Assembly: GCA_051745395.1 (NCBI GenBank)
Contig: JBNJEA010000005.1
Coordinates: 1-56,563 of the forward strand
Length of the DNA stretch: 56,563 nt
Source of the DNA: JBNJEA01 sp051745395
GTDB taxonomy: Bacteria; Desulfobacterota; Desulfobacteria; Desulfobacterales; Desulfosalsimonadaceae
Reading direction: 5' to 3'
Shown here: one piece after another, positions 16,497-24,565 of the stretch
How the letters are laid out: each line of letters opens with the position of its first letter
How positions within the stretch are numbered: position 1 is the first letter of the stretch
Notes under the pieces: generated by a model
Told to the model about the DNA's origin: nothing
Database searches by the model: none
Seen by the model: the letters and a program-made list of their open reading frames with translations, nothing else
Translations under genes and position numbers: made by a program

Positions 16497-17678
16497 TTAT
16501 CGGTTTTCCATGGGTACGAACTCACATTCCGCCGGCCCGCAGTAATCGCCGACATATTCCGCCGAGGGGCGATAAAGCGCCGGTTTTTCCGCGGCTTCGG
16601 CAAACTGTTCCTCGATGATGTGGGCCACCCATCCGGCGCTTCTTGAAATGGCGAAAACCGGGGTAAACAGGTCCACGGGAATGCCCATGTAGTAATAAAG
16701 CGCCCCGCTGTAAAAATCGACATTGGGATAGATTTCGATCCCCTTTTTTTCCTTGAATGCCGCCACACCCTTTTCTTCCAGCCGGGTTAAAATATTGTAC
16801 CACTTGGGGTCCTTGACCCGCCGGCCCATCCTTTCGACCATGGGCCCCAGGATAATGGCCCGGGGGTCTTTGGTTTTGTAGACGGCATGACCGAGGCCCA
16901 TGATTTTTTCGCCGGCCGCCATCTTCTTTTCAATGTAGTCGTCCACGGCATCCGGAGAGCCGATTTCGATTAACATCTGCATCACCCGGGCGTTGGCCCC
17001 GCCGTGGAGCTCCCCGGAAAGCGAGCCCGCCGCACCGGAAATCGAGGCATACATATGGGCCCGGGTCGAGGCGATCTGGCGGGCGGAAAAGGCCGAGGCA
17101 TTAAACGAATGTTCAGCATGCAGCACCAGGCAGGTGTCGAAGATGTGGGCGATCTCATCGTCGGCCACCTCGCCGGTGAGCATGTAGAGGAAATTGGCCG
17201 CATGGCTTAAATTCGGATCCGGGTCCAGTGGTTTTTTGCCGTTTCGGATCCGGTGCCAGGCCGCCATAATGGTGGCCGTTTTGGCGATGAGCTTCACCCC
17301 GATCCGAAGCTGATTTTCCCGGGTCAATCGGTCGGGATTTTCCTGATCATTGGCCAGAAGCGACACGCCGCCCTGGAGAATATCCATGGGCAGCGCATCG
17401 GCCGGCCGGGTCTGCAGGGCCCGGATCATGTCATTGGTGACGGTGCGTTCATCGGATAATTGCTGTTTGAAGTTTTCCAGCTCCTTTGCCTTGGGCAGGT
17501 GCTCATAGAGCATCAGGTAAGCGACTTCCTCAAAACTGGCTTTTTCCGCAAGATCGGTGATTGAATACCCCCGGTAGATCAACTTGCCGGCCTGGCCGTC
17601 GACCCGGCAGATCCGGGAGGAGGCCACGGTGACGCCCCGTAACCCCGTATCCTTTATGGATGTGTCCTCCGCTGTCAT
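16497..17678 (-). CDS. gltA: Citrate synthase, short (Gram-positive/archaeal-like) type
   Basis: Condenses oxaloacetate and acetyl-CoA. At 393 residues it belongs to the short dimeric class rather than the NADH-regulated hexameric GltA of enterobacteria. Catalytic residues are His in SGELHGGANARVM, His in GLGHAVYKTKDPRA and Asp in NVDFYSGALYYYMG; AEHSFNASAFSARQIAST is also typical. Methylcitrate synthases look very similar, but the placement between fumC and acnA argues for true citrate synthase. AGGAGG lies about 11 nt before the ATG and overlaps the end of fumC, 18 nt upstream, which suggests coupled expression. Confidence 0.94.
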   Translation of the reverse strand: MTAEDTSIKDTGLRGVTVASSRICRVDGQAGKLIYRGYSITDLAEKASFEEVAYLMLYEHLPKAKELENFKQQLSDERTVTNDMIRALQTRPADALPMDILQGGVSLLANDQENPDRLTRENQLRIGVKLIAKTATIMAAWHRIRNGKKPLDPDPNLSHAANFLYMLTGEVADDEIAHIFDTCLVLHAEHSFNASAFSARQIASTRAHMYASISGAAGSLSGELHGGANARVMQMLIEIGSPDAVDDYIEKKMAAGEKIMGLGHAVYKTKDPRAIILGPMVERMGRRVKDPKWYNILTRLEEKGVAAFKEKKGIEIYPNVDFYSGALYYYMGIPVDLFTPVFAISRSAGWVAHIIEEQFAEAAEKPALYRPSAEYVGDYCGPAECEFVPMENR

Positions 17679-17696
17679 ATTTGCTGTTGCCTCCTT

Positions 17697-19091
17697 TCAC
17701 GACGTCTCTAGTTTTTCCGATTTCCGGCCGTAGAGAATATTTTCCAACTCCCCTTCCGGAAAAATGTTTTCCTCCCGGGCCACCTGCAACACGGTCCGAT
17801 CGCTTTCATAAGCCTTCTGCGCGATTTTTGCCGCCCGGTCATATCCGATATGCGGCACCAGGTTGGTGACAACGGCCAGGCTTTGCTCGATATTGGCCGC
17901 ACATTTTTCCTTGTTTGCGGAAACGCCGGCCACGCATTTCTCCGTCAGCATATCGGCCGTATTGGCCAGCAGTTCGATGGACTGGATCAGGTTATAGGCC
18001 AGCAGCGGCAGCATGAGATTTAATTCGAAATACCCGCCCGTGCCGCACCGGCCAATGGTGCTGTCGTTGCCGATGACCTGGGTGGCGGCCTGGATGGCCG
18101 ATTCGCAGATTACGGGATTGACCTTGCCCGGCATGATCGAAGAGCCCGGCTGGACCGCCGGGATATTGATTTCGCCGAGCCCGCACCGCGGCCCCGATGC
18201 CAGCCACCGGATGTCATTGGCAATCTTGGTGATGGAAACGGCGATGGTTTTCAATGCCCCGCTGACCTCCACGCCGAAATCACAACTCGCCTGGGCCTCA
18301 AAATGATTTCCAGCTTCATAAAATTCAATGTCTATGGCCTCGGCGATATGCGATATCACGGTTTTGGCAAAATCGGGGTGTGCGTTTAACCCGGTGCCCA
18401 CCGCCGTGCCGCCCAGGGGCAGTTCCAGCAGCCGGTCCCAGACGGCCGACAGCCGGTCAATGCCCAGCTCGACCTGCCGGGCGTAGCCGGAAAATTCATC
18501 GCCGAGGGTCATGATCACCGCGTCCTGCAGATGCGTACGGCCGATCTTTTCGATCCGGGAAAACGCCTCGGCCTTTTGCCCAAGCACCCGGCGCATCCGG
18601 TCCAGCACAGGGACAAGCTGATGCTGTAAGCCGATGGCCGCCGCGATATGAATGGCGGTGGGCACCACATCATTGCTCGACTGGCAGCAATTGACATGGT
18701 CGTTGGGGTGAACTGCGCCCTTGGTCTGCCTGTTGCCGGTCAAGATCTCGTTGGCGCGGGTGGCGATGACCTCGTTGGCGTTCATGTTCGTAGAGGTCCC
18801 CGAGCCGGTCTGGAACACGTCGATGACGAACTGATCGGCGTGGCTGCCCGCCCAGATTTCATCGGCGGCCCGGTAGACGGCATCGGCAATGTCGGCTCCG
18901 ATCAAGCCGAGTTCACCGTTGACCCAGGCGGCGAATTTCTTGACCAGCGCAAGCGAGCGGATCAGCACCTGCGGCAGGGTCAGGCCGCTGACCGGAAAAT
19001 TTTCCACCGCCCGCTGGGTCTGAGCACCGTAGTAGGCGTTTTCGGGCACGGAAACCGTGCCCAGGCTGTCGGATTCCTGGCGGTATGTCAT
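17697..19091 (-). CDS. fumC: Fumarate hydratase class II
   Basis: Oxygen-stable, iron-free fumarase that hydrates fumarate to malate. The 464 residues begin with YRQESDSLGTVSVPENAYYG and include SGTSTNMNANEVIATRAN, the TAIHIAAAIGLQ region, GGTAVGTGLNAHPDF, and the superfamily signature GSSIMPGKVNPVICES. Aspartases share this fold, but fumarase is the better reading given its place among TCA genes and divergent to sdhAB. It is the first gene of the fumC-gltA-acnA unit; its promoter should lie in the shared 450-bp region with sdhA. Confidence 0.94.
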   Translation of the reverse strand: MTYRQESDSLGTVSVPENAYYGAQTQRAVENFPVSGLTLPQVLIRSLALVKKFAAWVNGELGLIGADIADAVYRAADEIWAGSHADQFVIDVFQTGSGTSTNMNANEVIATRANEILTGNRQTKGAVHPNDHVNCCQSSNDVVPTAIHIAAAIGLQHQLVPVLDRMRRVLGQKAEAFSRIEKIGRTHLQDAVIMTLGDEFSGYARQVELGIDRLSAVWDRLLELPLGGTAVGTGLNAHPDFAKTVISHIAEAIDIEFYEAGNHFEAQASCDFGVEVSGALKTIAVSITKIANDIRWLASGPRCGLGEINIPAVQPGSSIMPGKVNPVICESAIQAATQVIGNDSTIGRCGTGGYFELNLMLPLLAYNLIQSIELLANTADMLTEKCVAGVSANKEKCAANIEQSLAVVTNLVPHIGYDRAAKIAQKAYESDRTVLQVAREENIFPEGELENILYGRKSEKLETS

Positions 19092-19542
19092 GGTGAAATC
19101 ATGTTTTCGCGGATTTATTGATGGCTTGCGCCGGCCCCTTGCTTAGCAATGTATCAATTTATAAATTTAAGCGTCCGTGGGCAAATCTGCAAACTCTGAA
19201 CCATGAAGACCAAATGGAGTGCATCAGATTTTTCAAAACATTATTTTGTAAAGGCGCTCGACGTCCAGCCACTCCAGGGTCCGCCGGATCCCGGCAATAT
19301 CAGCCCGGGCAAACCGCTGCGCGTCAATGGAATTCTCCTGATTGACGGCCACGGCCTTGAGCAATTTAGGTTACACAATCAAGCGCAAACCCCAACGATT
19401 CTCTCGGCTCGTATAACAAACCAATGTTTCGCCGGTTGCAGGGCGCATTCGACAAACTTCGGATTTGGAATTAAATTCTTGCCAATACTGGACATACAGC
19501 AGCCGCATTCAACGGCATCATCGCCATAACAGGAGGTTCGAC
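19092..19542. other. Divergent intergenic region fumC / sdhA
   Basis: This 451-bp region should hold the promoters of both TCA units. An AT-rich block at 19150-19170 (ATTTATAAATTGATAC on the minus strand) may include a fumC -10, but no clear -35 pairs with it. There is no membrane-protein frame that could be sdhC or sdhD. A short minus-strand coding remnant is described separately. Confidence 0.5.
19233..19364 (-). pseudogene. Possible gene remnant, 43 codons, minus strand
   Basis: On the minus strand, 43 codons end with TGA at 19233 and read like real protein (for example ADIAGIRRTLEWLDVERLYK). An in-frame TAA lies two codons before the TTG at 19364, so it cannot extend upstream. It may be the surviving 3' end of a decayed gene, or a chance frame. 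I do not recognise the family. Confidence 0.3.
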
Positions 19543-21279
19543 TTGATTTACGAATTTGACGTTGTCGTCGTCGGCGCCGGCGGCGCCGGATTGTTTGCCG
19601 CGCTCGAAGCGGGCAAGCGCGCCAAGACCGCCGTTCTTTCCAAGGTCCATCCCATCCGCAGCCATACCGGTGCCGCGCAGGGTGGCATTTGCGCGGCCCT
19701 GGGAAACGTGGAGGAGGACCAACCGGAATGGCACGCCTTTGACACGGTTAAGGGCGGCGATTACTTAGTCGATCAGCAGGCGGCATTGATCCTGGCCGAA
19801 GAGGCGGTGCACGCGGTCTATGACCTGGAAAACCGGGGGCTGCCTTTCAACCGGACGCCGGAGGGCCGAATCGATCAACGCCGGTTCGGCGGCCACACCC
19901 GCAATTTCGGCGAAGCGCCGGTGCGGCGGGCTTGCTATGCCGCCGACCGGACCGGGCACATGATCCTGCAGACCCTGTACCAGCAGTGCATCAAAAAACA
20001 GGTAAAATTCTTCGACGAATTCCAGATCGTCGACGTGATCATCGAGGGCAACCAATGCCGCGGCATCGTGGCCGTGGAGCTGGCCACCGGCGAGGTCCAT
20101 ATCCTAAAGGCCAAGGCCACCCTTTTTGCCACCGGTGGCTTCGGCCGCCTGTTTCAAATCACATCCAACGCCTATGCCAACTCCGGCGACGGCCCCGCCC
20201 TGCTGGCGCGCCGGGGTGTGCCCCTGGAAGATATGGAATTTTTCCAGTTTCACCCCACCGGCATCTACAACCTGGGGGTGTTGATCTCCGAGGCCGTGCG
20301 GGGCGAAGGCGGAATGCTGCTAAACGGCAACGGCGAGCGCTTCATGGAGCGCTACGCGCCCACGCTGCTCGATCTGGCGCCGCGAGACATGGTATCGCGG
20401 GCCATATTGACCGAAATCAAAGAGGGCAACGGCATCCGGGGCGACCGGAAAATCGATGACTACGTATTGCTGGACGCCACGCAAATCGGAAAAGACACGC
20501 TTGACGCCAAACTGCCCGAAATCAGCGGGTTCTGTCGGACATATCTCGACATCGACCCGGCGGAAAACCCGATTCCCGTCCAGCCCACCGCCCATTACGC
20601 CATGGGCGGCATCCCGACCGATATTCACGGCCGTGTCCGGGCCGACGGGCAAGGCGGCTTTTACCAAGGCCTCTATGCGGCAGGCGAATGCGCCTGCGTT
20701 TCGGTTCACGGCGCCAACCGGCTGGGCACCAACAGCCTTCTCGATCTGGTGGTATTCGGCAAGCGCGCCGGCATCCACGTAGGCGATTACGCCGCGCAAT
20801 CCGATATGCCGACGGTAAGCCAAGACGCAGCCGATGCAGCACGGCAGAAAATCGCCGCACTGACCGACGGCAAAAAAGGCCATCACGGGGGCCATCTCCG
20901 GGAAAAAATGCAGTCGACCTTGATGGCCGACGTCGGCGTCTACCGCAATGCAACCGACATGGCATCGGCGGTGGAAACGCTGCAATCCCTGCGCAAACAA
21001 TTCGGCGAAGTCCGGGTCTCCGATACGAGCCGGGCGTTTAACACGGATTTGCTGGAAGTTCTCGAACTCGACAACCTGCTCGATCTGGCCCTGATTACGG
21101 CCGAATCGGCCAAAAACCGCCGGGAAAGCCGCGGCGCCCATTCCCGGGCGGATTATCCGGACAGGGACGACGCCGGCTGGTTGCAACATACCCTGGCCCG
21201 CCTGGAAAACGGCGGGGTCCGTATCGAGTACATGGATGTCGATACATCGAAATGGACGCCCAAGCCCAGAAAGTACTAA
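19543..21279 (+). CDS. sdhA: Succinate dehydrogenase/fumarate reductase flavoprotein subunit
   Basis: Catalytic subunit that oxidises succinate to fumarate (or the reverse). The start is set at TTG 19543 because a perfect AGGAGG lies at 19531-19536 and the translation then opens directly into the FAD motif VVVVGAGGAGLFAALEAG; the in-frame ATG at 19465 would add 26 residues with no family match. The protein is 578 residues. It has the covalent-flavin His region RSHTGAAQGGICAALGN, HTRNFGEAPVRRACYAADRT, the active-site FQFHPTGIYNLGVLISEAVRG, GGIPTDIHGRV and GANRLGTNSLLDLVVFGKRAG. It is the E. coli SdhA-like variety. sdhB follows 12 nt later; no sdhC/D anchor gene is adjacent. Confidence 0.95.
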   Translation: MIYEFDVVVVGAGGAGLFAALEAGKRAKTAVLSKVHPIRSHTGAAQGGICAALGNVEEDQPEWHAFDTVKGGDYLVDQQAALILAEEAVHAVYDLENRGLPFNRTPEGRIDQRRFGGHTRNFGEAPVRRACYAADRTGHMILQTLYQQCIKKQVKFFDEFQIVDVIIEGNQCRGIVAVELATGEVHILKAKATLFATGGFGRLFQITSNAYANSGDGPALLARRGVPLEDMEFFQFHPTGIYNLGVLISEAVRGEGGMLLNGNGERFMERYAPTLLDLAPRDMVSRAILTEIKEGNGIRGDRKIDDYVLLDATQIGKDTLDAKLPEISGFCRTYLDIDPAENPIPVQPTAHYAMGGIPTDIHGRVRADGQGGFYQGLYAAGECACVSVHGANRLGTNSLLDLVVFGKRAGIHVGDYAAQSDMPTVSQDAADAARQKIAALTDGKKGHHGGHLREKMQSTLMADVGVYRNATDMASAVETLQSLRKQFGEVRVSDTSRAFNTDLLEVLELDNLLDLALITAESAKNRRESRGAHSRADYPDRDDAGWLQHTLARLENGGVRIEYMDVDTSKWTPKPRKY

Positions 21280-21291
21280 GTGAGGTAAGCA

Positions 21292-22002
21292 ATGAAGATC
21301 ACTTTACATATCGCCCGATACAACCCGGAAACCGATGATGCGCCCTATACCCGGGCCTATGAAATCGATGCCGGACCCACCGACCGGCTGCTCGATGCCC
21401 TGATGCACGTCAAAAATTTCGTGGATTCCACATTGAGCTTTCGCAAAAGCTGCGCCCACGGCGTATGCGGTTCAGATGCCATGCAGATTAACGGCAAGGA
21501 ACGGCTGGCCTGCAAGACGCTGATCAAAGACTTGGCCGACAGCGACGGGGCAACGATAACTATTGAACCGTTGCGCCATTTCCCTGTCCTGCGGGACTTG
21601 ATCGTCGATCAAACCAATTTCTTCGAAAAATACCGGTCGGTCCAGCCGTATCTGATCAATGACGAGCCGCCGCCGGAAAAAGAACGGATCCAATCGCCTG
21701 AACAACGGGCGCAGTTAGATGATTCGACCAACTGCATCCTCTGCATGTCCTGTTTTTCGGCATGCCCGATATTCGAAAAAAACCCCGGTTTCATCGGTCC
21801 GGCCGTTATCGCCCAGGCCCACCGGTTCAACGAAGACAGCCGGGACCGGGGATTTGAACAGCGACTCGATGTGCTCGACACCCCCGACGGCGTCTGGTCC
21901 TGTGAAAACCACTTCGAATGCACCAAATGCTGCCCCCGCGGCATCAAGGTCACCAAGCGGATCAACCAGACGGCCAGGCGGATAAAAGCGAATAAGGGAT
22001 GA
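21292..22002 (+). CDS. sdhB: Succinate dehydrogenase/fumarate reductase iron-sulfur subunit
   Basis: Electron-transfer subunit carrying three clusters. The [2Fe-2S] ligands are in SCAHGVCGSDAMQING and the following LACK, with the third position held by Asp or Cys as in many SdhB. The [4Fe-4S] motif is CILCMSCFSACP, and the [3Fe-4S] cysteines are in the same region and in CENHFECTKCCPRGI. The length of 236 residues is normal. The start lies 12 nt after the sdhA stop, with GAGGTAAGCA upstream. The subunit normally docks on a membrane anchor (SdhC/D or a cytochrome b), which must be encoded elsewhere because nothing of that kind follows before the msr gene. Confidence 0.95.
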   Translation: MKITLHIARYNPETDDAPYTRAYEIDAGPTDRLLDALMHVKNFVDSTLSFRKSCAHGVCGSDAMQINGKERLACKTLIKDLADSDGATITIEPLRHFPVLRDLIVDQTNFFEKYRSVQPYLINDEPPPEKERIQSPEQRAQLDDSTNCILCMSCFSACPIFEKNPGFIGPAVIAQAHRFNEDSRDRGFEQRLDVLDTPDGVWSCENHFECTKCCPRGIKVTKRINQTARRIKANKG

Positions 22003-22328
22003 ACTGCGAAACACGCGAAAGAATTTTCCCGGTTATCCAAAATATTCCAGTTCATAATTTTGTATTCTGAATGGAAAGCATCCTGAACTGCCCTGTCCTA
22101 ACAAAAAAGCAACTTGCTACGTCCGTCATGCCTGCGAAGGCAGGTATCCAGGGTTTTCTTGCCGCCCGGAAAACTGGATGCCCGCCTTCGCGGGCATGAC
22201 AGACGAGGCGGTGCCCCTTTTGGGATATTTAATGGCCTGCCGAAAGTTTTCTTGTTTAAAATGAACCAATACTTGGAGTCTTCCGGACAACCAAGAAATA
22301 TTTTCCTTTATTTCGCGTATTTCGTCGT
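22003..22328. other. Intergenic gap between convergent sdhB and msrAB
   Basis: Holds the palindromic repeat at 22125-22200, and otherwise AT-rich sequence without a gene or an additional obvious terminator. Because both flanking genes end here, the palindrome may also serve to stop transcription. Confidence 0.6.
22125..22200. repeat. Dispersed palindromic repeat (GTCATGCCxGCGAAGGC type)
   Basis: 27-bp arms, 22125-22151 and 22174-22200: GTCATGCCTGCGAAGGCAGG on the left, and the complement of GTCATGCCCGCGAAGGCGGG on the right, differing at three positions, with a 22-bp loop. Repeats with this CGCGAAGGCGGGCATCCAG core are widespread in bacterial intergenic DNA. One copy is in this window. Confidence 0.85.
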
Positions 22329-23522
22329 TTATTTTTCCGGTACCAACAACGGCGGCGGGGGGTCGCCTGCCGGCACGAAGACCAGGGCCGCCGAATTCAT
22401 GCAGTATCGCTGGCCGGTCGGCTCGGGGCCGTCGGCAAACACGTGGCCGAGATGCGATCCGGAAAGCGAGTCCACGACTTCAATCCGTTTTGAAAACAGG
22501 CCTTTATCATAGATGTAGACCACCGCATCAGCGGCGATGGGCCGGGTAAAGCTCGGCCAGCCGGTGCCGGAGTCGAACTTGTCCTCCGAGTGAAACAGGG
22601 GCTGGCCCGTTGCAGCCGAATAATAAATCCCTTCCTGCTTGTTGTCATGGAGGGGGTTGTCAAAGGCCGGCTCCGTTCCGGATTTGCGCAGAACACGAAA
22701 CGGTTCGTCCGTCAGGCGGCGGCGCCACTTCTCTTCGGCCATCTGCACCGGAAAGGAAATCGCCGCATCAGGGGGATGAATGACGCGCTGATCCGGTTCA
22801 TACGCCCCGGTTTCCGCCGTCAGCGGTCGGCCGGAGACGGTGATGCCGGAAACCAAATCCGAAACAATTTCGGAGGCGGCTTTCCAGTTTTTCACACGGG
22901 TTTCGCTCACCTGCCCCGCCGCGGTGCCGGTGCCGGTTGGCCCCCAGAGTTGCCGCAGCCGGCTGTCTCTGCCGCAACGGGACCGGTAAAATTTATACCG
23001 GATGGGATGCTGACGGTAATAGTTCTGATGGTAGGCCTCGGCCGGGTAAAACGCTTCCAGGGGCGCGATTTCGGTGGCCACCGGTTCGGAAAACCGGGAT
23101 GCGATTTCTTCTTTGCTTTTTTCCGCCAGCTTTTTCTGCTGCTCATTGTGATAAAAAATCGCACTCCGGTACTGGCTGCCGCGGTCGCAGAACTGGCCGC
23201 CGGCATCTACGGGATCGATATTGCGCCAAAACACTTCGAGCAGCCGAGAATAGTCGATTTTGTCCGGGTTATAGGTCACCTGGAGGGATTCGGCATGACC
23301 GGTATTGCCGGCACTGACCTGTTCATAGGTGGGCTCGGCCACGTCTCCGCCCGCATACCCCGCCTCCGTGGAGACGACGCCGTCGAGCTTGTCAAAAGGC
23401 GGCTCCATGCACCAGAAACACCCGCCGGCAAAGGTGGCTTTGGCCGCACCGGCGCGCCCCTGTCCGGCCACCGGCATTGCCAATACGACAAAAAGCGTCA
23501 GAAAACTGGATATATATTTCAT
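22329..23522 (-). CDS. msrAB: Exported bifunctional methionine sulfoxide reductase MsrA-MsrB fusion
   Basis: Repairs both S- and R-methionine sulfoxide, probably in the periplasm. An N-terminal signal peptide (MKYISSFLTLFVVLAMPVAG) is followed by MsrA with its catalytic Cys in AGGCFWCMEPPFDKLDG and GYAGGDVAEPTYEQVSAG, a linker of roughly 75 residues, and MsrB with TEPAFDNPLHDNKQEGIYY, FDSGTGWPSF, SGSHLGHVF and the catalytic RYCMNSAALVF. The MsrB half appears to lack the CxxC zinc pairs, so it is the zinc-free type. AGGAGG lies 8 nt before the ATG. The next gene upstream (larE-like) ends 17 nt away, so the two may be co-transcribed. A thioredoxin-like reductant is not encoded nearby. Confidence 0.93.
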   Translation of the reverse strand: MKYISSFLTLFVVLAMPVAGQGRAGAAKATFAGGCFWCMEPPFDKLDGVVSTEAGYAGGDVAEPTYEQVSAGNTGHAESLQVTYNPDKIDYSRLLEVFWRNIDPVDAGGQFCDRGSQYRSAIFYHNEQQKKLAEKSKEEIASRFSEPVATEIAPLEAFYPAEAYHQNYYRQHPIRYKFYRSRCGRDSRLRQLWGPTGTGTAAGQVSETRVKNWKAASEIVSDLVSGITVSGRPLTAETGAYEPDQRVIHPPDAAISFPVQMAEEKWRRRLTDEPFRVLRKSGTEPAFDNPLHDNKQEGIYYSAATGQPLFHSEDKFDSGTGWPSFTRPIAADAVVYIYDKGLFSKRIEVVDSLSGSHLGHVFADGPEPTGQRYCMNSAALVFVPAGDPPPPLLVPEK

Positions 23523-23539
23523 GGTCTTGCCTCCTGATT

Positions 23540-24370
23540 TCAGGGCCGAAAATCCTGCGAAACGGAGCGATTGAGCCGGCCTGTCTGATAGCCTTCCAGG
23601 TCCATGGTGATATAGAGAAAACCGATTCTCCTTAATTCCTCAATAATACGCAGCCGGCGATCGGGTTTCAACAACCGGGAAAATTCCGCCGGCCGCACTT
23701 CGATTTTTGCCGTATCCCCGAAATGCCGGACCCGGAAGCCGTGAAAACCGAGGGCAGCCAGGACATTTTCCGCTGATTCAATCATTTCCAGTGCATCCAC
23801 GGTAATCGGCCGGCCATAGGGAATCCGGGACGCCAGGCATGCCGCCGCCGGCTTGTCCCAGTTGGGCAGCTCCATTTCCCGGGAAAGTTTTCGGATATCG
23901 GCCTTGGTCATTTGCGCCTCCATTAAGGGCGCCACGAAGCCCATCTCGTCCGCCGCCTGTAAGCCGGGGCGATAATCGGCCAGGTCATCGACATTGACGC
24001 CGTGGGCGGTGGCGGCAAAACCGTATCGATCCGCCAGAGCCTGGACCTCGGAGAAAATGATGCGCTTGCAGGTATAGCAGCGGTCGGCCGTATTGGCCCG
24101 AAACTCCGGAACTTCGAGCTCTTTTGTGTTGACCGTCTGATGATCGACATCGAGACGTTGCACGAGCTTGACCGCCTCATTCATTTCGGATCTGGGCTGC
24201 AGGGCGGATACGGCAGTAACGGCCATGACGTTTTCCCCGAGGTATTGGCGGGCGGCTGCCAGCAAAAACGTGCTGTCCACCCCGCCCGAAAAGGCGATGA
24301 CCATGGACGGGTACCGCTGGAGATATTGTTTCAGATGCTGTTGTTTCTCTGTAAGCGAAAGATGCGTCAT
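23540..24370 (-). CDS. larE: LarE-like ATP-dependent sulfur transferase (PP-loop)
   Basis: A PP-loop protein of about 276 residues with the ATP motif FSGGVDSTFLLAAA. In lactate-racemase maturation LarE donates sulfur to the nickel-pincer cofactor. Three cysteines stand out: the pair in RCYTCK and one in AACLASRIPYGRP (about Cys98, 101 and 178 from the chosen start). From family knowledge this arrangement suggests the [4Fe-4S]-bearing, catalytic LarE variety rather than the single-Cys sacrificial one (inference). No larA, larB or larC is nearby, so the target pathway is unclear. ATG 24370 is chosen since the residues before the PP-loop then match the usual length; a TTG at 24439 would add 23. 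Other PP-loop enzymes such as NAD synthetase are less likely given the LASRIPYG block. Confidence 0.85.
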   Translation of the reverse strand: MTHLSLTEKQQHLKQYLQRYPSMVIAFSGGVDSTFLLAAARQYLGENVMAVTAVSALQPRSEMNEAVKLVQRLDVDHQTVNTKELEVPEFRANTADRCYTCKRIIFSEVQALADRYGFAATAHGVNVDDLADYRPGLQAADEMGFVAPLMEAQMTKADIRKLSREMELPNWDKPAAACLASRIPYGRPITVDALEMIESAENVLAALGFHGFRVRHFGDTAKIEVRPAEFSRLLKPDRRLRIIEELRRIGFLYITMDLEGYQTGRLNRSVSQDFRP

Positions 24371-24485
24371 TGTTTGTCGTCGATCCCCCGTAATCATGAA
24401 GATATCGATTGCCTGTGAGCCCAAAACCGCAAATGGCAACGATTGGAAAAAACTGTTTACAAAAAAAAGCGGTTCAGATATACAA

Positions 24486-24513
24486 TTGTTCCTGCAGTTT
24501 TGCCCATTATAAT
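24486..24513 (+). promoter_or_regulatory. Sigma70-like promoter of the triple-repeat membrane protein gene
   Basis: TTGTTC (24486-24491), a 16-bp spacer, then a perfect TATAAT (24508-24513). Transcription would begin near 24520, which excludes an upstream in-frame ATG at 24443 and supports ATG 24566. Confidence 0.6.
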
Positions 24514-24565
24514 GAATTTATCCATAAATGCCAAATATTTTACCGCAACTTACAGAGGGGTTGAT

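Noticed and set aside
19203..19529. 108-codon plus-strand frame upstream of sdhA, considered as a missing sdhC
   Set aside because: No hydrophobic helices and no haem-ligand His pattern; it also overlaps the better-looking minus-strand remnant.
22114..22512. 132-codon plus-strand frame across the palindrome and the msrAB end
   Set aside because: Begins inside a repeat and continues antisense to MsrB; no ribosome-binding site.
24443..24565. 41-residue N-terminal extension of the triple-repeat protein
   Set aside because: The start would lie upstream of the TATAAT promoter; ATG 24566 has its own Shine-Dalgarno.
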